A stretch of DNA of 64,000 nt from assembly GCA_026260175.1 (NCBI GenBank), contig JAKCWW010000015.1, forward strand, positions 118,525 through 182,524, given 5' to 3'. Below are positions 24,318 to 34,264 of this stretch, piece by piece (position 1 is the stretch's first letter; the number at the start of each line of letters is the position of its first letter). This DNA comes from Reticulitermes lucifugus. Its lineage: Eukaryota > Arthropoda > Insecta > Blattodea > Rhinotermitidae. Below the pieces are notes generated by a model. It saw nothing but the letters and a program-made list of their open reading frames with translations, did not search any database and was not told the DNA's origin. The position numbers and the translations under genes were made by a program.

Positions 24318-24385
24318 TTATGTTTCTGGGTGTGACGTCGTATAGTCTGGTAGGGGCTGTTTACGTTTTGGAGGAACATACTGGC
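24318..24385 (+). mobile_element. Relic of the element D repeat family (antisense arm only)
   Basis: GTGTGACGTCGTATAGTCTG followed by TTTACGTTTTGGAGGAAC parallels the left arm of element D at 25.95 kb. The complement GTTCCTCCAAAACGTAAAC looks like a hammerhead GAAAC region with its CpG lost. A short decayed copy. Confidence 0.45.
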
Positions 24386-24469
24386 TCAGTCTTTAATGTT
24401 TAAGTGCCCGCTTTACCCCAGAAGATGGAACCTGACTCTATACACGGTATAAATCTATAAACTTAATAT

Positions 24470-24725
24470 AGCGAGTCACTACACGCTGCACTGTCCGGGG
24501 ATTGAATCCTGGTGGGGGCGAGATTTTCCGCACCGGTCCAGACCGACTCTGGGGTCCACCCACCCTCCTGTATAATGGGTACCGGATCCCTTCCCCAGGG
24601 GTAAAGCGGCCTGGGCGTGGCGTTGACCACCTACCCTCAACTAGCGCCGAGGTTAAAGAAAGAGTAGAACGATACCTCTACTTCCCATCTGGGCCTTCAT
24701 GGCCTGTTCTAGGGTGAAATTTACT
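24470..24725 (+). mobile_element. tRNA-derived SINE, family 1, plus strand
   Basis: Box B-like GGGATTGAATCCTGG, GAGATTTTCCGC, then CTCTGGGGTCCACCCACC, GTAAAGCGGCCTGGGCGTGG and ACTAGCGCCGAGGTTAAAG, ending near GGCCTGTTCTAGGGTGAA. One of the better preserved copies. Confidence 0.85.
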
Positions 24726-25939
24726 TTTACGTTTCTAACACTATATTACAGGAGTTTCAGTTCCTGTGTATGTGTATTGAAGAACACCGTTGTTTTGATA
24801 CAGTCTTCCTGAGTGTATGCCTGTTCGCTGTTAAAAGAACGAACAAATATACACTGAACATAAAGAGATAGTACTAAATTGCCCCTTAATTGGGCATTGG
24901 AAGTGATTAAATGAAATCACAAATCACAGATACATTTTTGTTACTGACCCAGTTTCATTCTTTGTGTGGCATTTTGAATGCAACTCTCTACAGTATACAT
25001 TATAGGGCTTACGGGCCTAAGCTCGTGGATTTGGAATTAGGTTGGGCTGCTGTCAGAGGAAAGCTCTAATAGACACGCTAATATTGACATAAAATTAAGG
25101 ACGTTATCACAAAATATGGAACAAGCGTTCATGTGCCCTGTTAGCACTGTGGCTGGAGAATCTCTCTCCCAGGAATGCGTCTGCGCATGTCCGGCCTTTG
25201 TACAAGTATCTTCTTTGGTGTTTCGTGTCACACATTCTACTAACGTCGCATTATTCGGGAGACTTCAACGCTAGTATAACAGTCGAACTTTATTTAGCAC
25301 TTAAATTTGTAACGCCATACAAATTATCGTGTCTCAAAAAGGCTTAGGTCCTTGAAAAAGAGTCCTGAAAACTTACGCTGAAATTTCTTAGTATACGTAA
25401 GAATAAATATATGTAGATTTTCTTAAGTGAATTTTATTACTGGCCACTCACGTGTGAGCATGTAACATTCTTTTTTAAACAGAATTAGGATTAATTTTAT
25501 GATGTGACATGTTTTAGAAATTCAACACAATCTGAACATAAATAAAATCGACTCAAGATTCGAGGATATTCCTCCAAGATGACTATTATCGGTGCTGATG
25601 ATGTCCTTATATTATTATTCAGCAATAATGGATTCTGTATGGCATGTTATGGAGTTATACAAAGATTTGTTGACGCATTATATGAAGGCCAACGTGGTTC
25701 CTGCGTGCATGTCCAGCGTAAATCACGCGTGACTTGCCAGGTACTTGTCACTGACGAAAAGTTTTTCGAACAAAAGCTATAGATAGAAATAAAACACACA
25801 TTTTACATCCAATTTTTAATCAAGTCATATGATTTTCGAGACAATGATTAAAATGGCGCGAATGACCAAGAAATGTGTTATTCGTACACTCCCTGTTAAA
25901 TACCGTGCGAAAGTCGAGGCTCCCACAGCAGTGTTAATG

Positions 25940-26080
25940 AAGGTTAGAGTATTCTGGGATGTGACGCAGTATCCATCGGTAACTAGTTACAGACGTTGGA
26001 GGAAGAGTTCTTGAAAGCTTATACTCTGATGATGAGGGCATCAAGCTCCTCCGAAACGTCAGTAACTCTATAATACCTGA
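25940..26080. mobile_element. Hammerhead-bearing repeat element D (VFWDVT-type dispersed repeat)
   Basis: A chance reading, KVRVFWDVTQYPSVTSYRR, at about 25940-26000 resembles a repeat-derived peptide I associate with cockroach and termite annotations. GTTACAGACGTTGGAGGA at about 25988-26005 and GAGGAGCTTGATGCC-type complement around 26046-26066 show that the element again has inverted arms, the right one bearing an intact-looking hammerhead. The outer boundaries are uncertain. Confidence 0.6.
26022..26064 (+). ncRNA. Hammerhead ribozyme, apparently intact core (element D)
   Basis: Helix I strand UACU, core CTGATGA at 26026-26032, helix II GAGG-loop-CCTC, GAAAC at 26053-26057, cleavage triplet GTC ending at 26060, then AGTA, which pairs with UACU. 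Helix III is minimal (self-complementary ACGT), again implying a dimer-type ribozyme. It is in sense orientation to the MFS gene. Confidence 0.7.
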
Positions 26081-27349
26081 CACGGAGTATCATAACGTAG
26101 AACCCTTGAATATTCCTCCTCGTTACTCTTTACGTAAACCTCATGCTGCGAAGGGTTATATAAATCAAATTGTGTGAGTTCGTCCGGAAGTTACGATTGA
26201 AATTTGCTACCCTGCTAAAATTAATAAGATACTGAAACATACGGAATTCGTGCGTTACGCATACATTGTTATAATGTACTAAGTCTTTACGATTGACTTC
26301 CGAATTTAAAAAATTATTAAGTTATTGCGGTATTACACTTTTATCTGCACAACTTCTCAGGCAACCTTGAAAATGACAGAGTCTGCGACAGGATGTATGT
26401 AATATTCCAGTTGTGGTGTAAATACAGAGCGGCTACGGCAGAAGTGTTCTATGTGTCTCTATCGTTTGGACGCCTTAGAACAACCACATCCAAATTCGAT
26501 GTTATCACAAGATTCAACATAATTAGAATATTCAACAGACGTTTTAGTCTGGGTAAACAATACTTATGTCCTTGAAAATAAACCTATTTATTTTTATCAG
26601 TATATCGGCCTAAAGCCCGCGAAGCAAATTAAGCATATAAATATGTGAATATTTGCGTTGGTTTGCTCCGTTACAAATTTTAATTTGTTACTTAGTAAGT
26701 AGACGACATGCGTACAAGATGGGGCACGAAATATTTGCTCAAATTATTATAAGAAAGTAACAAAAACGGAGAGACGCATTTCATTTTGTTCCTATAGTAG
26801 TAGTTTTTCGAAAATCTGTATGCTGTGTCTTGTATAAGGCATTATTTGTATCTTATGGGTACCTCGAATTTTGACTCAAGGCCCATCCCGGCTATAGTAG
26901 GTTATAGAATTAATCCTTTGCAACGCGAAGCTCACATAAATAATGAGTTAGCCTATTTACAAGCAGGCTCTTATACATCCAAGACGACACACTATGTCTA
27001 CATTACAAAGATCAGCAATGTTTACGGGGTGCGGGGGGGGGCGCCGTTTCTTCTGAGAACCAAACGAATTCCACAAATATTTCTGTGGGAGAAATGCTGC
27101 TTTATTTAACAGTAAAGCATGCGGTACACACAGTTATGTGTTCCACATGAAGGATCAAAACTGTTGTGGCTGTGTCCTCTTCGATTTCGAACTGCGCANA
27201 AGAGACGACCGATTCTGACGTGCGGCCTTGAAACCGCCCCACACCACTGCCGGCAATGTTACTATCATCGTGTTTCGTTCTCAGAAACATAAAGATAAAA
27301 CAGTCGAATCTGTCCCTGTTTCATTAAAAAAAACACTCTATGAAGACGT

Positions 27350-27570
27350 ATTGGGGGGAGCAGGTACAGCTCCAGGCATTCTTAAACTTAATATTACATG
27401 GAGATGAGTGGCAGTCTGGCGCCTCTGTGGCTCTACCCCGAGAAAAAGCCCTGGTGCCCACTGGATGAGAAGACGGGTCGGCCCCAGAGCCAGTTTGGAC
27501 TCTTTGGAATAGAGAAAAATCTCTGTCCTTGCCGGGTATTAGACACGTACTCCCGGTCGTACAGATCGTA
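27350..27570 (-). mobile_element. tRNA-derived SINE, family 1, minus strand (diverged)
   Basis: Shares the GGAGATGAGTGG tail phrase, a degraded pyrimidine/purine block, AGAGAAAAATCTCTGTCC and a head-like stretch ending about 27565. More diverged than the other copies. Confidence 0.7.
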
Positions 27571-28459
27571 GCATATTCATTGTAGTGGTTGAGCTATATA
27601 ATTTGTAATAAATTCTGCATAATGCTGAAGTTTCCATCACAGCTAATTCAGTGTTAGATTTTATAGGCACTTGCGTATGTTGTAGCGGCTTGAGGCTGTC
27701 TTTGTCTTGCCTGTTATAAAGGGCAATATGGCAGAGAATGTTTCACCATCGAATTTTGTATTGACGTCCTTATTTCCTTACTCGTGTTCAGGTTGTAAAT
27801 TGCTGTTTGATAAATGTCGGAGAGGTGAAGGAGACAGACAAGCAACTTTATGTTGGGTGTTGATGAGAATTACCAAGTGGCTCTTTACATATCCAGAACA
27901 TATTTCCAGTAAGAAGATACGCAAAACTCATACAGGGTAGAGAATGGCGGACACGGTTTATAATTATTTATTAATTTGTTATTATTATTATATGGCAGTT
28001 CATAATATTCCTTAAAATAGTAACAAATTCTGTATAAACTAAGGATTTTTAATTTAAGACATTCGCAGAAGGAAGTCCAAGAAAACAGCGGGAGACTGAA
28101 ACTGAATGGGATAATGGCGATGTTAATTCATTGCGCGGAAAAGTGAGGACTTCTTTGTTTGTCGATAATAAAGAGACTGATCTAGAAGGAAATGCTAAGA
28201 GAATTAAGTATACGTTCACGCATAGTGAACAGAAAATAAAATAACAAAATTATAGCTAATAAAATTATTTGAAAATGTGGAAAAGCTCAAATATGCGGGA
28301 ACAATACTAACAAAGCTTTTAAAGCAAACAAACTAGCGTAATCGTTTATACACTCCTTAACATAACGCTTTTGAAAAATATTACAGGAATTCAATATATA
28401 GGCTTTATAACGTTTCCAATATTTAGCCAATATAGTAATTTATGGTAAAAGGGTAAAGC

Positions 28460-28860
28460 TGTTCCTGTCCATTCCATAAAGGCATATGGGGGAATAGAGG
28501 TACAGGTGCACTCATTCTTAACCTCGGGGCTAAATGGAGGTGAGTGGTGAACATCACGCCCCGGCCGCTTTACCTCCCCGGGTAAAACCCGTGGCCTATT
28601 GAACAGGGGGCTGGGTGGGCCTCAGAGCCGGTCTGGACGTTCTGGAGAAGGGAAAAATCTCTGTAAGATATTTAAAATTTACTGTACAATCCAGCATCCT
28701 GTACAGTGGGTAACGGGTGTCTTTCCCGGGGGTAAAGCGGCAGGGGCGTGGCGTTGACCACCCACCCCTATCTAGCGCCGAGGTTAAATAAAGAGTAGAG
28801 CTATACCACTACTCCCCCTCTGGGCCTTCATGGCCTGTTCTAGAGTGAATTTTACTGTAC
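28460..28860. mobile_element. Head-to-head inverted pair of family 1 SINEs
   Basis: A minus-strand copy (28460-28672; AAGGCATATGGGGGAATAGA, CCGCTTTACCTCCCCGGG, GGGAAAAATCTCTG) directly abuts a plus-strand copy lacking its head (28680-28860; GGGGGTAAAGCGGCAGGGGC, TAGCGCCGAGGTTAAATAAA, TGGCCTTCATGGCC-like end). The transcript could form a hairpin of about 150 bp. Confidence 0.8.
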
Positions 28861-31859
28861 TGTCCGCTTCCATTCTACACGTTAAAAGCCATATAATTTA
28901 AATCCTGACATGTCACTAAATAAACTAAATCCACATTAAGCAAATCATCGGACATGTGCGACGAATACGTCACGCTGTGAGCCTTCACAAGTTTAAAGTG
29001 GAGAAGTAAGGTTCTGTTTGTGCATTGTGTTGCAGAGAACCGGTAGGCAACTTCCTTTCTCACAGCTCCCTTCAACGCCTCTGCTGTTCCCTCAGTCGAC
29101 ACAGTCTACTGCTTCCTTCTTCCTTGGTCACACACTTCCAGAGCAGACAGGTTGTTCTGCACTAACCATGCCTAGAGTTCAGTTAATTTTATAACGCTGT
29201 AAGTAATTGCTCAATTGTACATGTACTTTAAATTCACAACAATTTGCAAACATGTTCTCTTCAGCATTCCAGTTACAAGAAGCAATAAATCGTTGACCCA
29301 TGACTTCGCGTGGTTCAGGTTTCCTTATGCATAACATCTTTATATAAAGCACGTATATTTCATTGTTATTTCGTCATTGGTAGGAACAAACATGGAATTC
29401 GAGCAGAACTCATATAAAGTTTTCTTTCCTATGCACTGACTTCTAGTTCTACAGCTCTGTTAGCAGACATTTTCTGTACACAATACACATGCTATGAAAG
29501 CATATACATGAATACAGTTTGGCTACGACACGTGGCGTATATGCGAATAAGACTCTGCCAGCACATAATACAATACGGTATTTCTTCCAAGTATACGGAG
29601 AACTTACAAGCTTTTCTGAAGCGTTGAAGTCCCTTCCGTAAATGAACGTTTTCCATGAGATCTCTGTTACATCAAAATGCGTTATACTAAATAAATGAAA
29701 ACAGCATAAATCTGCGTGCAATAGACGTACTATTGCCAAGTCCGTGGTCACAGGTCTACCATATCAAACGGTGAACATCCGCGCGTGTAAGAAATGCCAT
29801 GGGTAACGCTGGCAGTGCTCGTGAGAACTTGCCAGTGCCCATTGTTTAGGGTTGAAGCACTTGCACATGGCGTTTGTACTTTCATTCATTGACCCGGCAG
29901 TTTGTATCATTCCCTGTTGTTTATATTTTATTTTTCTGGTTTATCTTACGACGTTCTCAGTATCCCAGATATAATGTCGAGGGCAGGGTGAATGATGAGT
30001 AATAAATTGAAGAGGATTTGTAAGGATGAAACAACATCCCGGTATTTGCCCGACTGGATTGAAGAAAATCACAAAATACCTCAGACAGGTCAGTCGCTTT
30101 CGCTACTAAAAGTCGAACCGGGCGTCTCCGAATACAAATCTCGACATTTAAGCTGCTGTTCCAATCTGCTTAGTATCTGATTGTTTATTTGTAGCTATTA
30201 TTATTAATATAGGTTAGTGTTGTCCAACATGGACTGTCCTACGATTAAACCCGGATTTTGCGGTGAGAGGTCCGGCGTGTAACGACCTCACGAACTGTCA
30301 TGTACATGTTAATTAAAAACGGATTCATTGAACGTGTATTGTTACAGTTTTCACGAACGTTACTGTCTGAAAGTACAGTGTGTTACATGCGAACTTCAGC
30401 AAAATTGGCAGGTGCTTTCTTTTAGTTCATAATAACAGGGGAACACCTGTTGTGCACAGTATGCTAACAGATGTGATCTGAGGCCACAGCAGTTGGATCG
30501 GAAAGTTACTTCAAAAGATGTTGGCACAGAATAGAGTTTTGAAGCAATCCGTGCCAGTCACAGTACTTAACTTAGTCTGCTTACAAAAGTCGACTCGGCG
30601 TCGCCTTCAAAGTTTCCAGCCCCAAGATCTCCTAATTCTTACAGATATTCCAGAAAATCCTGCTTCATAAATTCCAGCAAGATGCCCTAAACTCAATCGG
30701 AAGGGGAGTAAATGAATCATAACTGTGAGGATAATATTAAAAGATATGTGAGGTAAAGATTGGTGGCGTGTGAAAGATTTGTTGAACCTACGAAATCTAT
30801 ACAAACTGGTAATGTCTTAAAGAGATCAATAACCATCAAATGTTCGGTGGAATTCCCGTAGCACGGTGTTAATGCGTGGTGAAGAGCAGGAAAGACTGAC
30901 CTACGCTACAGACAAGTTGGTAAATTTGCCTAACAGTCACAGCGTTCCCCAAATTTATACTTTATGTAGTCTTCAGCTCCTTCGAATCGTTTTTATCGTA
31001 TCGCTGTTAAATGTATGTTCACTGTTCACATTATTAAAATTAAAAAAGTGGAAAGATGTACTCCAGTTTATAATACACGGAGTACACGTCACCCAAATCA
31101 TTGCCATGCTCTGGAAATGCTAGTGATAACACTTCACTCTGAACTGAATTCTTATTATTTTATTTTACATTTTTCCCCAAAGATTAATCTCCGTTTCGAT
31201 TAACCGTCGACTATAACTCACTTCCTTTTATCTACTTAAGCGATTTAACAAATTTAACCAGTATGAAGGACCGTATTTAGTTCTGAACCGACAATACTAC
31301 TCGTATCTAATCACAACTGTTCTAATGACTAAAGTACCATGTTAATGATGGCGTGCTTCAGAGAAATGATTGAACATTATTATTTTCCACTGTGGGGAAA
31401 ATCATGTGGGCGGTGTTATATGGCTTCTACAGGTCTCCGTTAGAACCTATTACTCAAAACTTTACATTATATTGACGCAAGTTCTTAGTACAATAACCTG
31501 CAACAATAAGTCTTACCTTCCAGGTACGAAACAGGAGAGTAAATCACTGACCCCACAGGATTTTATTTAGATTAGCCAGAATATTCCAATAAATGCTGCT
31601 GAAAATTGTACGCCCATAGTTTCTTCAATAAAGTTAGACACATATAGTCGAACACGTATTTTTTTATATTTGCCTTCAAGTGTACATGTGATTGGTATTT
31701 CTTACGTAGCTACGAGTCGAATATCTTGTATTCAACGCACATCAGCCCGTACATTCTCATGCTTGTCTGGCATGTAGTCGCTAGGCCTTCCAGCTTAGCA
31801 ATGTGATGGATTTCAGTTGGTTACCTCTGTCCCAACATCAGAACTATACACTTCTATTG

Positions 31860-31965
31860 CGACAGAACTCATTATATGACCGAGTACTAATCTGAATTCC
31901 TGCTTCGATTTTGGAGGTCTCGAGTTCGAATTTCGGATGGGAGACCGATAATCCTCACTACTGAT
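31860..31965 (+). mobile_element. Weak tRNA-like SINE head
   Basis: A box B-like GAGTTCGAATTTCGG follows GGAGGTCTC. The box A region is poor and no SINE tail is recognised. It may be an old SINE or tRNA-pseudogene relic. Confidence 0.3.
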
Positions 31966-33543
31966 ACATCCAAACACCCCAGTATTTCAAATACAGAAAC
32001 AGTATTCCTTAGACAGAGTATAACAGATGGCGGCATTGGGTAGCATATCTGCTGGTATCTGGCAGCACGGAGATGTATTTATTTTTCTGCTGTCCATTAC
32101 TGATGGCTTCTACACCGCAAGTAGTAGACAACTAGACAACTTCCTGTCTGATTCTATTTCCCATGTACCACATTTTAGTCACTGTCTCATCAAAATGCAA
32201 TTAAAATATCTTTCTACTGGCATAACCGAGATAACAGGATTAAGGATGTCCAGACAGGGATAGAAACAAAATTTAACTCCATCTAAAGTAGAATTCAGTT
32301 GTACCGTAAAGGATTAATGCATTTCAATTAAAATATATTAGCAGTTTAATCATGATTAAGGCGCAGTTTTTAACCAGAGAAGGATTTCTCTCATCACCTA
32401 ATACTGTTATGGTGCTCATATTAAGAAATATCCGATAGGCTGTACATGTAGTACGGTTGATAAAATGCGTATAACATTGTGGCTTTTACTATGATTAGAC
32501 AGCAGTACATACTAAAATATATCTTAGAGAAAATGGCTGCGAAAATGTATGCAGAACTAAAATATCCAAGAATATGTACCAATGACAGATTTTGTGAATA
32601 CGTTAATGAAGCTTCAGGTTCCTTGAAAGCAGGGGATTTCTCGGCCATTTGAATACTCACCATTTCGTTACAGACGTGATAGAAAATCTGTGAGACTTTA
32701 AAATATACAAGTAGGGCTAACTGTTCAACGTTCAGAGATGCATTCGCGTGCTGTTCACTCAAAATATTCTGAACAACGTAAAATAAGGCGATGCACAAAT
32801 ACAGGCAATTTACAGAAGCACGCTGATGCAGATTTCACGAAGTCCTTTCATTACAGACAGGGACTGACAAACTGCTTGTCAGTCAGGAGCATGGCCATCA
32901 ACATCACTCCTTTTTGCAGACATGAGATCATTCATCCGCGACTGTCACCCGCCGTCTCCATAGCCGCATTATCGTCTACGTATACGTAAAATTCAGATTA
33001 TTTCCGCCCTGTTCATTCAGAATAGCAAATCGTTGAAAAACTGTAGAGATAACCTGGGGCAAATTACCGAGTTTTTATCTTTCGAAAAATTAGGTGCAAG
33101 TGCCAAATAAAACTAAATAAGCCATTATAGGCAAATGGAATCACGCTCGGCGAAACCCCGAAAATAGTACCCTTGATAGGGTACGGGAAGCCTCCCCCCC
33201 CCTTACAATTCCAATCACGCTCACGAAAACTACAACCCTTGATTTTAGCTAGCGCAGTTGCTAGGATATGGTGAAACATTTTCAGCGCAAGATTTCTCGG
33301 CACGTGGACGCCAGTGATTATATCTTTTGCGATTACCGCAACTTCTGCATACGACTTTCAGAAAATCAATTTGTTGAATTGCCGTACTATCAATGCCCGC
33401 ATATCGTCGAGAGTCGAACTGAAGTTTTCCGTAAGCCATATTTTTCCCACCTTTGCATTACTTGCTTCTTCCATTAAAAAATTAGACAGCTGCAAGATGT
33501 AACACGTATAACTTGGAAAGAGCAGTGTGGTCATCTGTTTGAA

Positions 33544-33564
33544 TTATATATATATATATATATC
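33544..33564. repeat. (TA)n microsatellite
   Basis: About ten TA units. Confidence 0.9.
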
Positions 33565-34028
33565 ACTTTAGCACGGAGGTAATAAAAATTCAAGGTTCCA
33601 GCGCTCCTGTACTGCATACTGACCGTGAGTGAGTAGGGAGCGGTTTGTTTCGCAACACGACAAGTGTGTTGCGCAGTGATGCAGCTTTTACGACCTGATC
33701 TTCGATACCAATTTACATTTCCGCTAAAATAAAAGACCATATTAACATACATTACGATTATCGATATATTCAAATATTGTTTTTAATACGGGATTTCGTA
33801 GCTTAACAGCAAAATATTCGGAATGACAACAAGGCCTTTCTTACTACACGCTGAAAGGGAAGTATGATGCTTGTAGGAAATTCGACACGAGAAGCTGACT
33901 GCGAACCGGTAAGGAAGGGGTGATGTCCCCCATTGTTTCGTGTGGTTGTGAGTCAGCCTCACCTGCCGTTTACCAACACAACATTTATATGCCCCCCCAC
34001 CACCCGATCACTGACCAAAAAGTCAGAC

Positions 34029-34195
34029 ACGTCATTGCATGACGTCAGGACGCGGACGTGAAGACATTTTTGTGAGTGACTGTATTACCTGATCACGCTT
34101 CGCGTCACTTCGGACCTGCTCGGCTCTCTTCCACTGCCCCTTGTGTTTTCACAAGGTGTGGGGGAGGCAGAGTGGAAATAAAAAACTGTTTATAA
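34029..34195 (+). promoter_or_regulatory. Candidate yellow promoter: CRE-like palindrome and TATA box
   Basis: ACGTCAT-tgc-ATGACGT (34029-34045) is an inverted repeat that runs into a full CRE consensus, TGACGTCA (34040-34047). TTTATAA at 34189-34195 is a TATA-like box 70 bp upstream of the yellow ATG, which would put initiation near 34220. Both sites suggest that the nested gene has its own promoter and is not read only from the MFS transcript. Confidence 0.5.
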
Positions 34196-34264
34196 CACAA
34201 GTCTTCATTCGCTGTAGCGGACAAGCAGCGTCTAGTTCTCTCGTTTAAGTCTCCTCTTGTAAAC

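Larger units (their letters stand above)
15000..34000. other. CpG-normal block within MFS intron 3, gene-poor
   Basis: From about 15.0 kb CpG becomes frequent and stays so through the yellow gene to about 36.2 kb (27 CpGs in 33001-33600). Stretches not listed separately (about 17.9-20.4, 22.7-23.7, 24.8-25.9, 26.1-27.3, 28.9-34.0 kb) show only short random reading frames and scattered transposon-like phrases. I found no tRNA, rRNA or conserved protein exon in them. A CCAAT-type phrase (ACCAATCAG) at about 18748 has no gene attached to it. Confidence 0.5.
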
